From NCBI GenBank assembly GCA_934454405.1, contig CAKSFN010000003.1, forward strand, positions 97,801-161,800: a DNA stretch of 64,000 bases. Direction: 5' to 3'. The notes under the pieces are model-generated. The model searched no databases. It was given only the letters and a program-made list of their open reading frames with translations, and was not told the origin of the DNA. The translations under genes and the position numbers were made by a program. Of this stretch, positions 44,585 through 53,752 are shown one piece after another (position 1 is the stretch's first letter; every line of letters starts with the position of its first letter). This DNA is from an uncultured Eubacteriales bacterium. Its GTDB lineage: Bacteria; Bacillota; Clostridia; Oscillospirales; UBA644.

Positions 44585-44748
44585 GCCGCCCACCAAACTC
44601 TGACCTCTGATAACTGACCTCTGACCGCTTACAAGCTGACCTCTGTTCGCCGCGAAGCCCTCGGCTTGCCGCCGTGGTATTCACTCGGCGGCTTCGCCGC
44701 CGCTCAACTCTCATAACGGCACTTCGCGCCGTCAGAGGTTTCGCGGAG
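44585..44748. repeat. CTGACC-type tract followed by a type D repeat
   Basis: 44585-44648 contains CTGACCTCTGATAACTGACC-like units, and 44649-44748 is a type D copy matching 21355-21453. They lie between the dockerin gene and the riboswitch promoter. Confidence 0.65.
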
Positions 44749-44871
44749 TATAAAAAAGATACCGCCGTTCGGGAAAACAGAGCAAAAGTAACCGATATTT
44801 CCGCTTTGATTATATCGGCGAAGCGCGGATGGGCGCATTCTTTTGTTTCACAAAAAGTTCAATATTTTTTA

Positions 44872-44901
44872 TTGCCATAATTCGGCAATATATGTTATAA
44901 T
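44872..44901 (+). promoter_or_regulatory. Promoter of the cobalamin operon
   Basis: TTGCCA (44872-44877), 18-base spacer, TATAAT (44896-44901), about 25 bases before the riboswitch. Confidence 0.75.
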
Positions 44902-44924
44902 AAGGAAAACAGAATATTAAGATA

Positions 44925-45098
44925 CGGTTTGAAAAGTTGTAAGCTGAGTAGGGAAGCGTCCGCGCGGCGCTTCGGGAAATCCGGTTCGACTCCGGAACGA
45001 CCGCCATTACTGTATTTGATAAAGACGAGGCTCGGGGAAAAGTGTTTTTCCGCGCGTCTTTGCGGCATTGAGCCGCATCATAAGTCAGAATCCTGCCG
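44925..45098 (+). ncRNA. Cobalamin riboswitch
   Basis: Conserved parts occur in the right order: GGGAAATCCGGTTCGACTCC followed by GGAACG (P4-P6 core), CCGCCATTACTGTA (the B12-box region, CC-GC-ACTGTA), a variable long hairpin, and TAAGTCAGAATCCTGCC closing the element (AGTCAG..CCTGCC). A 5' stem (GGAAGCGTCC...) completes it. It is known to bind adenosyl- or other cobalamins and turn off downstream genes. The nearby terminator at 45131-45187 is the expected expression platform. Confidence 0.93.
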
Positions 45099-45130
45099 TT
45101 TCTTTTTTTTGTTGTCGTAATTGGCGAAAT

Positions 45131-45187
45131 CGGACGCAATCAAAACGCTTTTTTCTCGGCGTTTTCGGAGGCGTCCGCGTTTTTTTG
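45131..45187 (+). terminator. Riboswitch expression-platform terminator
   Basis: CGGACGC (45131-45137) pairs with GCGTCCG (45171-45177); an inner AAAACG/CGTTTT pair extends it, and CGTTTTTTT follows. Placed 33 bases after the riboswitch and before the first gene, so B12 binding should favour termination. Confidence 0.8.
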
Positions 45188-45239
45188 TCCGGGACGGCGT
45201 CCGCGACGGAAAGACGGAAAAAAATACGGGAGGAAAAAA

Positions 45240-48200
45240 ATGAGAACGAACAAAACAAGATTTATCGCGGCGCTGGTTGCCGCCGTGATGTGCCTGTCCC
45301 TGCTGCCCGCGGCTGTTTCGGCGGCGGAGGACATTCTGACCGTTTCGACGGTTGAGGAACTTGTCGCATTCCGCGACGCGGTCAACGGGGGCAACTCCTT
45401 TGACGGCAAAACCGTTGTTCTCGCGGCAAATATCGCGCTTGAAGGCGCGTGGCTGCCTGTCGGTACAGCGTCCGCCCCGTTCTGCGGAACATTTGACGGC
45501 GGTTATCATTACGTTTCGGGGCTGTCCGTTTCGGGCGGCTCGGAGCAGGGCTTTTTCGGCGTCGTAAAGGGCGGCGCGGTCAAAAATCTCGTCGTTCGCG
45601 GCTCCGTTGAGGGCTCGTCGAACGTCGGCGGCGTTGTGGGCAAGCTTGACGGCGCAAAAATCGAAAACTGTATGAATTCTGCGGCCGTTTCGGGCGGCTC
45701 TGCCGTCGGCGGCGTTGTCGGATATGTTAACGGCGCGTGCGTTATCGAGGGCTGCGTCAACACGGGCTCCGTCAGCGGCACAACAGGTTATATCGGCGGA
45801 GTTTCGGGGCAGCATTGGCGCGCGGGCGAAGTTAAAAACTGCTATAACACGGGTCGCGTCAGCGGTCCCGCGTCGGTCGGCGGCGTGGTCGGCGGACACA
45901 AGGCGGCAACGACCGTTGTCGAAAACTGCTTCAACGGCGGCGCGGTTGTCGATACCACGGGCTACGCGAACAACATCGGCGGCGTTCTCGGCGCAAACAG
46001 AGGCGCCTGCGCAAACTGCTTTATTCTTTCGGGCTGCGGCGAGGCGGCGAAAGGCGAGACCGTTGTTGAAAGCCTTGACGCCTCCTCTCTCGGTTCAGCA
46101 TTTGAAAACGGAGATCCGCTTCCCGTTCTTGCGTGGGAAAAGAATATTTCGACCGCTGCCCCCGTAAAGGCGGGTTTTGTTGAAAAGACCGCTCTTTCCG
46201 CGGCGCTGGCTTCATATATCCGCGCGGCTGTCGAAAGCGCGAAGAAGCACGCAGGAGCTGCGGATACACTGCTCGGCGCTCCCGATTATCTTTCGGGCGC
46301 GTCCTCCACCGCGACCGACTGGCTTGCGCTCGGTATGGGGCGTTTCGCGTCCGACGACGGCAAAACGCTTATCGACGACGGCAACGGATACGCGGCGTAT
46401 CTCGACGCGATGAAAGCGTATATTGAAACAACTTATGCCGAAAACGACGGCAAACTGCACCGCGTGAAAGCCACCGAATGGCACAGGGCTGTTGTTACGA
46501 TAGCGGCGCTCGGCGGCGATCCGACCTCTTTCGGCGCATATAACGGCGCGCCGATAGACCTCGTTGCGGACGGCAGCTATAACTGCGTTGTATCGCGCGG
46601 TCCCGGCGCGCAGGGCTTGAACGGCTGGATCTGGGGGCTTATCTCCATGAACGTGACCGGCGTTGACGCGCCCGCAAACGCAAAATATCCGCGCGAGAGA
46701 TTTATAACGGAAATTCTTAAAACGCAGCTTGCGGACGGCGTAAACGGCAACGAGCTCGGCGGCTGGGTGCTCGGCGGCTACGGTTCGTCCTCGGACGTCG
46801 ATATGACCGCCATGGCTTTGCAGGCTCTCGCGCCGTATTACAACGACGAAACCGTTTACACATATACGAACGCCGCCGCAAAAAAGGAAGTCAGCCGCAC
46901 CGTGCGCGAATGCGTTGACGACGCGCTTGACCGCCTCGGCTCGATGATGAACGAAAACGCGGGCTTCACTTCGTGGAACACGGAGAACTCCGAAAGTATC
47001 GCTCAGGCGGTCGTCGCTCTCTGCGCGCTCGGCGTTGACCCTGCGAAAGACGAACGCTTCGTCACCGAAAGCGGCAAAACGCTGCTTGACGGTCTGCTTC
47101 GCTTCAGAACGTCCGACGGAGGCTTCTGCCACACGCTTTCAACAGGCTTCAACTCCATGGCGAACGATCAGGCGACTTACGCGCTTGTTTCGTACTGGCG
47201 CTTTGAAAACGAACTCCGTTCTCTTTACGATATGCGCCTTTCGCAGCCCGACCCCGTAAAATCGGCTGTTGCGGCGGCGACCGAGGCGATAAAGCGCATT
47301 CCGTCGCCCTCGGACGGGAACTATAAGGCGGCTGTAAAAACCGCGCTTGACGCGCTTCGCGCCGTTCCCGAAAACGAGCGCGCTTATGTTCGCGGCGGCA
47401 GCGCGCTTTTCGACGCCCTTGAACGCGTCGGCGGCGAGAAAAATCTTGAAAATACCGAAAAATATATCGTAGGCATCGAGGTTACCGCTCCGACAAAGAC
47501 AGAATATGAAGAAGGCGAAAGCCTTGACGCTTCGGGTATGAGAGTTACCGCCGTTTACAGCGACGGCGGCAGGGAAGTCCTTGACGACTATAAACTTACA
47601 GTTTCCGATCCGCTCGATACGGACGTTTCGTTCTTTACCGTCCGCGTCGGCGTTGACCGCGTGCAGGTCGCGATAAAGGTCAACGAAAAAATGCCGTGGA
47701 GCGGCGAAGGAACGGAAACCGACCCGTATATTATCGCAACGGCGGACGAACTTTGCGCCATCTGCGACAAAATCGCAAAAGGCTATGCTTTCACGGGCAA
47801 ATTCTTCAAAATGACAGCCGACATCGACCTTTCGGGCAGGGTGTGGACGCCGATAGGCACGTCAAGAACACAGTTCGACGGCACGTTTGACGGCGACGGA
47901 CACGAAATTGAAAATCTGACGTCCGCGCGCAACGGGCTTTTCGGATACGCCGGCACGAACTCCGTTATCAAAAACGTCGGTGTCGCAAGCGGCGCGATAG
48001 GCTCTCCCGACGCGTATCAGAGCTGGCTGGGCGGCATCGTCGGCTGGAGCAACGGCGCGGACATCATCAACTGCCGGAACGGCGCGACCGTTTACGCCTC
48101 CGGCTATTCGGGCGGCATTGTCGGCACGGTTCGCGACGGCGGCAAAAGCGTTATCGAGGGCTGTTACAACGTGGGCAAAATCGTCGGCAAAAACACCGCT

Positions 48201-48827
48201 CTGGGCGGCATTGTGGGGCATATCGACACCACGCGCGAACAGGGCGGCACAAGCGTTGAGGTAACTGTCCGCAACTGCTATAACATCGGTTCCGTCAGCG
48301 GCGTAAGCGCGGTCGGCGGCATCGTCGGCAAGGCTCAGGAAGGGCATACCTTTGAAAACTGCTACAACGCCGGCGACGTGACCTGCACCTCCGAAAAATA
48401 CGTCGCGGGCGGCATCTGCGGCGAAACGACATACGACAACACGTTTACAAACTGCTTCTTTGACACCGCAAAGACGACCGTCGGCGACAACGCAGGCAAG
48501 ACCGAGGGCAAGACGTTTGAAGAGCTTCGTTCCGATGAAACGCTGAACCTGCTCGGCGACGCGTTCCGCCCCGATATAAACGGCGCGAACGGCGGACTTC
48601 CCGTTCTCGCGTGGCAGATAACGACGCTTTACGGCGACGTTAATTTCGACGGCGCGGTGGATATGGTCGACGCCATGCTCGTTCTTTACCACGTCGCGAA
48701 TAAAGCGCCGCTCACCGAAAAAGCGCTCGCTTTCGCGGATTTTGATTCAAACGGAACGACCGATATTTCCGATGCGATGAGACTTCTTTATTTCGTCGCG
48801 AAAAAATCGACGTCGCTTTTTGAATGA
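45240..48827 (+). CDS. Secreted transcobalamin-like alpha/alpha-toroid protein with GLUG repeats and dockerin
   Basis: A 1195-residue protein, first gene of the cobalamin operon. Domains: signal peptide (1-28); GLUG-type beta-helix (about 30-300, repeats such as GGVVGKLDGAKIENCMNSG); an alpha/alpha toroid (about 300-662); a BIG_3/SLAP-like Ig domain (about 739-816, TKTEYEEGESLDASGMRVTAVYSDG); a second GLUG block (about 817-1115); and a type I dockerin (about 1129-1190, GDVNFDGAVDMVDAMLVLYH, DFDSNGTTDISDAMRLLYF). The toroid carries KATEWHRAVVTIAALGGDPTS, GLNGWIWGLIS, DVDMTAMALQALAPYY and ENSESIAQAVVALCALGVDP. These are the terpenoid-cyclase-like helices shared with the cobalamin-binding alpha domain of intrinsic factor/transcobalamin. 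RBS GGAGG before the ATG. Probably a surface corrinoid-binding receptor; direct binding is inferred. Confidence 0.85.
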   Translation: MRTNKTRFIAALVAAVMCLSLLPAAVSAAEDILTVSTVEELVAFRDAVNGGNSFDGKTVVLAANIALEGAWLPVGTASAPFCGTFDGGYHYVSGLSVSGGSEQGFFGVVKGGAVKNLVVRGSVEGSSNVGGVVGKLDGAKIENCMNSAAVSGGSAVGGVVGYVNGACVIEGCVNTGSVSGTTGYIGGVSGQHWRAGEVKNCYNTGRVSGPASVGGVVGGHKAATTVVENCFNGGAVVDTTGYANNIGGVLGANRGACANCFILSGCGEAAKGETVVESLDASSLGSAFENGDPLPVLAWEKNISTAAPVKAGFVEKTALSAALASYIRAAVESAKKHAGAADTLLGAPDYLSGASSTATDWLALGMGRFASDDGKTLIDDGNGYAAYLDAMKAYIETTYAENDGKLHRVKATEWHRAVVTIAALGGDPTSFGAYNGAPIDLVADGSYNCVVSRGPGAQGLNGWIWGLISMNVTGVDAPANAKYPRERFITEILKTQLADGVNGNELGGWVLGGYGSSSDVDMTAMALQALAPYYNDETVYTYTNAAAKKEVSRTVRECVDDALDRLGSMMNENAGFTSWNTENSESIAQAVVALCALGVDPAKDERFVTESGKTLLDGLLRFRTSDGGFCHTLSTGFNSMANDQATYALVSYWRFENELRSLYDMRLSQPDPVKSAVAAATEAIKRIPSPSDGNYKAAVKTALDALRAVPENERAYVRGGSALFDALERVGGEKNLENTEKYIVGIEVTAPTKTEYEEGESLDASGMRVTAVYSDGGREVLDDYKLTVSDPLDTDVSFFTVRVGVDRVQVAIKVNEKMPWSGEGTETDPYIIATADELCAICDKIAKGYAFTGKFFKMTADIDLSGRVWTPIGTSRTQFDGTFDGDGHEIENLTSARNGLFGYAGTNSVIKNVGVASGAIGSPDAYQSWLGGIVGWSNGADIINCRNGATVYASGYSGGIVGTVRDGGKSVIEGCYNVGKIVGKNTALGGIVGHIDTTREQGGTSVEVTVRNCYNIGSVSGVSAVGGIVGKAQEGHTFENCYNAGDVTCTSEKYVAGGICGETTYDNTFTNCFFDTAKTTVGDNAGKTEGKTFEELRSDETLNLLGDAFRPDINGANGGLPVLAWQITTLYGDVNFDGAVDMVDAMLVLYHVANKAPLTEKALAFADFDSNGTTDISDAMRLLYFVAKKSTSLFE

Positions 48828-48880
48828 TGTTTTTGAGCCGTCCCGACGGTTTTCGCGGTCGGGACGGCAGGAGCTTTTAT

Positions 48881-50350
48881 ATGAAAAGGATATTTGTTTT
48901 TCTTCTTTGCGCCGCCGTCGCGTTTTCGGCGTTTTCTTTCCCCGTTCTCGCGTCCTCCGCAACGCTTGAAACCACGCTTTCGGATAATTACGTTCAGCGC
49001 GGAAGCCGAAAAACGTTTGAAGTCCGCGCGCGTGACTCTTCGGGCAAAAAAATAAATTCCACGGTGCTTCTGAACGGCGAAAGCGTCGCTCCGGTATGGG
49101 ACGACAACGAAAAAACGTCGTACACCCTCGTCTTTACGAAAGAGGGCGAAAACACGGTCGCCGTCACGGCTGCCGCGGGGCAAAAAACGCTTTCAAAGAC
49201 CTATAAAATCAAATATGTAAAGGCGAATAAAGGCGAAGTCACGGGGCGCGCCGTATGGAGCGTTGAGGCGTTTACCGTGGGCGGCGGCTATATCGTCGAG
49301 CCCGTTTCCGTTCCGATATACGAGGGTGAAACGGCTGCCGACGGGCTTCTGCGCCTTTTGAAAAACAGCGGTTATACGGCATATTACGGCGGCTCTTCTT
49401 CGTCGTCATTTTATCTTGCGTATATCGCGGACGGCGGCAAAACCGCGAAAAAATTCAACGGCTATGCGCGCGGCGAAAGCCCGTCGTCGCCGAAAAAGCT
49501 TGATTTGAAGGTGAATATACCCGAAATTCTCGTTCCTCATCTGAAAAAAACGATGACGTTTTTCGAGCCGAACGATTATGCCGAAAATTGGGAAGGTTAT
49601 CTCGGCGAATTTGCGCTGACGAACGGTTCGGGCTGGATGTATTCGGTCAACAACATTTATCCCAACGTCGGCTTTGCGGACACATATCTCTCGGACGGCG
49701 ACGTTGTGCGCGTCCGCTTTACGCTCGGCTACGGCGCGGACATCGGCGGCTTCGGCTCCGTCGGAACGGATATTCCCAACGCCGAAAATCAGCCGACGGG
49801 CGCATACTTTGCCGTGGCAAACGGCGACAGCCTTACCGTTTCCGTCGCGCGCGCCCTTGCGTCAAAATACAAAGACCGCGAAAATGTTGCTTCTGCGCTT
49901 TCCGCGGCAATAAAGACACTCGAAAAACTCAACGCCTCGCAGTCCGAGCTTTCGGCGGCACGCGGCAAACTTGAAAATGCGCTCTCTGCGCCGTCCCCTG
50001 ACAGAACGGACGCGACCGCGCCGACCGACCCTCTTGAAGACCCGACTTCCGCAGGCAGACAGGACGCTTCGACCTCTGCGGAGGGAACGGAGGATAACAC
50101 CCCTGTTTCTCCGACTTCGGCTGACGGCGAAGAGCCGACTTCTCCCGAACCGACCGCCGAAAACGGCTCGCCGTCCCCGACGGGGAACGCTCCTTCCGAA
50201 AGCGGCGGCTCCGAGGGCGGCAACGGGCTTGCCCTGCCCGTGAAATTTGCCATCGTATGTGCTGTTTTGATTCCCGTCGCCGTTCTTGCCGCGCTTGTCA
50301 TTTTCAAAAAGCGCGCGTCGCGTAATACGGAGAAAAAAGATGAAAAATAA
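48881..50350 (+). CDS. DUF4430 (transcobalamin C-terminal-like) membrane-anchored surface protein
   Basis: A 489-residue protein starting at 48881 (GGCAGGAGC upstream, then MKRIFVFLLCAAVAFSAFSFPV as signal). An N-terminal Ig-like domain (about 27-110) is followed by a DUF4430 domain (about 125-285): AFTVGGGYIVEPVSVPIYEGETAADGLLRLLKNSG and GSGWMYSVNNIYPNVGFADTYLSDGDVVRVRFTLG. DUF4430 shares the fold of the C-terminal cap of eukaryotic B12 carriers. A low-complexity Asp/Thr/Ser/Pro/Glu stalk (about 360-445) and a final transmembrane helix (about 450-475) with a KKRASRNTEKKDEK tail anchor it. It overlaps the next gene by 11 bases. Likely the beta half of a two-part cobalamin binder. Confidence 0.85.
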   Translation: MKRIFVFLLCAAVAFSAFSFPVLASSATLETTLSDNYVQRGSRKTFEVRARDSSGKKINSTVLLNGESVAPVWDDNEKTSYTLVFTKEGENTVAVTAAAGQKTLSKTYKIKYVKANKGEVTGRAVWSVEAFTVGGGYIVEPVSVPIYEGETAADGLLRLLKNSGYTAYYGGSSSSSFYLAYIADGGKTAKKFNGYARGESPSSPKKLDLKVNIPEILVPHLKKTMTFFEPNDYAENWEGYLGEFALTNGSGWMYSVNNIYPNVGFADTYLSDGDVVRVRFTLGYGADIGGFGSVGTDIPNAENQPTGAYFAVANGDSLTVSVARALASKYKDRENVASALSAAIKTLEKLNASQSELSAARGKLENALSAPSPDRTDATAPTDPLEDPTSAGRQDASTSAEGTEDNTPVSPTSADGEEPTSPEPTAENGSPSPTGNAPSESGGSEGGNGLALPVKFAIVCAVLIPVAVLAALVIFKKRASRNTEKKDEK

Positions 50351-52220
50351 ACTCGTTTCCGTTTTTCTCGCCGTCTGCGTTTCGGCTTCGCTTTTCGCCT
50401 GCGTTCCCTCGTTCGCGGCGGCGGAGGAAAAGCCCTCGTTTCAGGAGGTCGCGAACGGCATAATATCATGGAAAAAATCCGATGTCGGCTCTTCCTCGGA
50501 CGGCGTTCTGATGAACGGCAAATACCTCGAACTTGCGGGCACCACGCCCGGCGACTGGTACGTTATCGGGCTTTCGCGCCTTCATGCCGCGGACGCTTAC
50601 GACGAATATCTTGCCGTTTTGCGTGACCGCGTTGAGGAACGCTATTCGGAGCCGGGAAAACTTAACAGCGTCAAGGCTACGGAGTGGCACAGAATAACGC
50701 TTTCCGCGCTTGCCGCGGGCGGAGACCCGACCTCTTTCGGCTTCTGCGACGGTGAAAGGATAGACCTTGTCGCGGACGGAACGTACAATAGGGGCAGAAC
50801 GACCTCTCTCGGCAGACAGGGCATAAACGGCTGGATATGGGGACTTATCGCGCTTGACGCAAAGCGTTATCCCGTTCCCGACGGCGCGTATTACACACGC
50901 GACGATATTATAACCGGGATTTTGTCCCGTCAGCTGCCCGACGGCGGCTTTGCGCTGAGCGGCGGCGTTTCCGACCCCGATGTGACCGCCATGGCATTGC
51001 AGGCACTGGCTCCTTATTACAATTCCGAAAAGACATATACATACGAACAAAAATCGCTTGGAAAAACCGTGACAAAACACGTTTACGACGTGATAGACGA
51101 GGCTCTCGCGCGTCTTTCCGGGATGCAGCTTGACACGGGCGATTTCAAAAGCTGGGGCACGGAGAACGTCGAAAGCGCCGATCAGGTTATAGTGGCGCTG
51201 TGCTGCCTCGGCATCGACCCTCTCGCGGACGAACGCTTTATCAAAAACGGGAACACTCTTTACGACGGCATTCTCCGTTACCGAATGAAAGACGGCGGAT
51301 TTGTTCATTCGCGCGTTTACGACCCCGACAACCCGTCCTCACTGCCCGACGCGTCCAACACTATGGCAGGTGAGCAGACGCTTTACACCATGGCGGCGCT
51401 CATTCGCCGCGAAAAAGGGGAAAGGACGCTTTACGACTTCCGCCCCGAGCAGAGCGCGGAACTGAAAGCGCGCGTTTCGTCCCTTGAGGGCAAAATCGCC
51501 GCGTTTGGCGCGAAAACCGACGCAAAAACGCTTCAAAAAGCGCTTTCCGAATACTATTCTCTGCCCGAAACGGAGCGTTCCTATGTCTATTCGTACAGAC
51601 GCCTTTCGTCGCTTGCGAAAGCGAAGAATATCGACGTTGAAAAAACAGCCGCCGAAACGCCCGTTATCGAAAGCCCCGAAAACGGCGAGCCCGACGCGCC
51701 GCTGCTTTATTTTACGGCGTCCGACCGCGCCGCGGTTGACGCGCTTCCCGAAAAACTTTCGACCGAACAGTACGTCACCGTCACAACGCTGCTGTCAAAG
51801 CTCGAACGCAGCGAAGATTTTGAAGGAAAGGACTTATATCTTGAAAAACTGACGCGCGCAAAGGCGGAAACAGCGGCGGTTCAGGCTGAAATTGACGCGC
51901 TGAACGCCGAGATAAAGGAAAAACTGTACCCGTTTGAAAAAATATCGCTCGCTGACAAAAAAACCGTTGACGATATAGTCAAACGCTGCAACGCGCTTGC
52001 CGATTACGACAGGCTCAAAATAGAGCGTTGGGAAGACGTGATAAAAACAAAAACGCGGACGGACAATCTGCTCCGCGCGCTTGTCATAGCCGCCGTAGCC
52101 GTTGTTCTCATCGCCGCGCTTGCCGTATTCGCGGTGCTTCACGTCCGCAAACGCATGCTGAAAAAACGCCGCGAAATGGACGAACTCCGCGCCGAATACG
52201 AAAACGAGACTTCGGACTGA
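50340..52220 (+). CDS. Membrane-anchored alpha/alpha-toroid (transcobalamin alpha-like) surface protein
   Basis: A 626-residue protein from ATG 50340 (CGGAGAAAAAAG upstream). The signal peptide (1-26) leads into a toroid closely related to that of the 45240 gene (about 30-370): KATEWHRITLSALAAGGDPTSFG, RQGINGWIWGLIALDAKRYP, DVTAMALQALAPYYNSEKT and ENVESADQVIVALCCLGIDP. After it comes a helical stalk (about 375-575, charged coiled-coil-like). A single transmembrane helix follows (about 580-602, ALVIAAVAVVLIAALAVFAVLHV) with a basic tail. Its start lies inside the end of the DUF4430 gene, so the two are translationally coupled. It probably presents the alpha half for corrinoid capture at the membrane. 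Confidence 0.85.
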   Translation: MKNKLVSVFLAVCVSASLFACVPSFAAAEEKPSFQEVANGIISWKKSDVGSSSDGVLMNGKYLELAGTTPGDWYVIGLSRLHAADAYDEYLAVLRDRVEERYSEPGKLNSVKATEWHRITLSALAAGGDPTSFGFCDGERIDLVADGTYNRGRTTSLGRQGINGWIWGLIALDAKRYPVPDGAYYTRDDIITGILSRQLPDGGFALSGGVSDPDVTAMALQALAPYYNSEKTYTYEQKSLGKTVTKHVYDVIDEALARLSGMQLDTGDFKSWGTENVESADQVIVALCCLGIDPLADERFIKNGNTLYDGILRYRMKDGGFVHSRVYDPDNPSSLPDASNTMAGEQTLYTMAALIRREKGERTLYDFRPEQSAELKARVSSLEGKIAAFGAKTDAKTLQKALSEYYSLPETERSYVYSYRRLSSLAKAKNIDVEKTAAETPVIESPENGEPDAPLLYFTASDRAAVDALPEKLSTEQYVTVTTLLSKLERSEDFEGKDLYLEKLTRAKAETAAVQAEIDALNAEIKEKLYPFEKISLADKKTVDDIVKRCNALADYDRLKIERWEDVIKTKTRTDNLLRALVIAAVAVVLIAALAVFAVLHVRKRMLKKRREMDELRAEYENETSD

Positions 52221-52316
52221 CCGAGCCTGTGCCGAATATTCAGCCTGAAATCTCATTTGCACAGACAATAAAATTCACTTCGGCACAGCCGAAAACAAGG
52301 AAAGGGGAGAGGTAAA

Positions 52317-52874
52317 ACGAAAAAGGACATAATCGCCGTATTCGCGCTTATATTGCTTGTCGCGCTTGTTGTCAAAGGCACGAACATTCAGTCCGCGGAC
52401 GAGTATTATCTGACGCATATCGACGACATCAGACCCGATTCCGAGACCGTGACGATAAGTATTCGCTGCGACACGGTGCTTGCCAATCCCGACGACCTCG
52501 ACCCTGCCTTAAAGCAGGGGGATTACATTCCGTCCGACGGCGTGATACTTCCCCCGACGGAGTACGTTCTGCGCCCCGGCGACACGGTTTTCGACATTCT
52601 CGACCGCGCCGTTCGCTACAATAGAATTCAAATGGAGTATCAGGGCTCGGACGAAAACAGTTACGGCAGCGTTTATATAAAAGGCATAAATTATCTTTAC
52701 GAGTTCTCGTGCGGACCGCTTTCGGGCTGGATGTACCGCGTGGACGGCGAATATCCGAATTACGGCTGCTCGAAATACGAACTCAAAGACGGACAGAATA
52801 TTGAATGGATATACACCTGCGACCTCGGCGAAGACGTCGGGTGCGAATGGGTGGGAGAGGAGACCGCGAAATGA
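52317..52874 (+). CDS. Small DUF4430 protein with N-terminal membrane anchor (probable ACG start)
   Basis: A 185-residue protein when started at ACG (52317), which follows GGGGAGAGG at ideal distance and gives an expected N-terminus ?KKDIIAVFALILLVALVV. The next candidate start (TTG at 52353) would cut through that hydrophobic anchor. The body is a DUF4430 domain: FDILDRAVRYNRIQMEYQGS and LSGWMYRVDGEYPNYGCSKYELKDGQNIEWIYTCDLGEDVGC, with a Cys pair. The stop overlaps the ECF T gene by ATGA. It is the beta-type partner nearest the transporter and could hand the vitamin to it. Confidence 0.82.
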   Translation, partial: TKKDIIAVFALILLVALVVKGTNIQSADEYYLTHIDDIRPDSETVTISIRCDTVLANPDDLDPALKQGDYIPSDGVILPPTEYVLRPGDTVFDILDRAVRYNRIQMEYQGSDENSYGSVYIKGINYLYEFSCGPLSGWMYRVDGEYPNYGCSKYELKDGQNIEWIYTCDLGEDVGCEWVGEETAK

Positions 52875-53752
52875 AAGCATTCGGCTCATATAATCCGATA
52901 ACGCTGTTTTTATACTTTCTTTCGGTTGTGCTCATCTCCGCGTTTTTGCAGAACCCCGTGCTGACCGTTTCCGCGCTTTGCGGCGCGATACTTTTTTCAG
53001 CCGCCCTGTCACGCCGCCGTGAAAACCTCTCCGACATCGCTTTTTATATCCCCTTGTTTTTGCTTGTCGCCGTGACGAACCCTCTTTTTTCGCATAACGG
53101 GCAGACGCCGCTTTTCTTTCTCAACGGCAACGCCGTCACCCTCGAAGCGGTTTTTTACGGCGTCGGGCTTGCCGTCGCCGTCGTCGGCGTTATGCTCTGG
53201 TGCAAGTCTTTCGGCAGAATTATGACGGCGGACAAAACGCTTTATCTTTTCGGCAGAACGCTTCCGAAGCTCTCGGTCGTCATCTCCTGCGCCATGCGCT
53301 TCATTCCGCTTTTCAAACGCCGTCTCAAAAAGGTCAGCCGCGCCCAAAAGGCAATGGGGCTTTATTCCTCAAAGGGCTTCGTTGACCGTGTTCGCGGCGC
53401 TTGCCGCGTCTTTGTTTCGATGATAGCGTGGTCGCTCGAAAGTTCGATGCAGACCTCCGCCGCCATGAAAGCGCGCGGAAGCGGTCTTTCGGGCAGAACG
53501 CGTTTTTCGCTGTTCCGCTTTTATCCGCGCGACGCGGCTCTTTTGTCCGTCTCCGCCGCCCTCGCCGTGTTTTCCCTCGTCGGCTCGGCACTCGGCGCTG
53601 TCGATTTTTATTACTACCCCAAAATCTCGGAAATACCGCTTTCGCCGCTTTCCGTCGCCGTTTACATCTCTTTCGCGGCGCTTTCGCTTATCCCGTTCGC
53701 AGTTGAAATAAAGGAGGCAATCGTATGGAAATACTCAGTCTCGAAAATCTGA
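52871..53752 (+). CDS. ECF transporter T component (energy-coupling transmembrane protein)
   Basis: A 293-residue EcfT/CbiQ-family protein, starting in the ATGA overlap at 52871. Several hydrophobic segments (about 10-45, 60-80, 95-115, 235-260, 265-285) surround the conserved cytoplasmic coupling helices. The A-R-G style motif MKARGSGLSG (about 202-211) and the first coupling motif KKVSRAQKAMGLYS (about 155) contact the ATPases. It transmits ATPase movement to the substrate-binding S component encoded later in the operon. Confidence 0.9.
   Translation: MKAFGSYNPITLFLYFLSVVLISAFLQNPVLTVSALCGAILFSAALSRRRENLSDIAFYIPLFLLVAVTNPLFSHNGQTPLFFLNGNAVTLEAVFYGVGLAVAVVGVMLWCKSFGRIMTADKTLYLFGRTLPKLSVVISCAMRFIPLFKRRLKKVSRAQKAMGLYSSKGFVDRVRGACRVFVSMIAWSLESSMQTSAAMKARGSGLSGRTRFSLFRFYPRDAALLSVSAALAVFSLVGSALGAVDFYYYPKISEIPLSPLSVAVYISFAALSLIPFAVEIKEAIVWKYSVSKI

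Noticed and set aside
44965..45005. tRNA-like TPsiC arm (GGTTCGACTCC)
   Set aside because: The surrounding bases fit the cobalamin riboswitch core and no acceptor, D or anticodon arms can be drawn.
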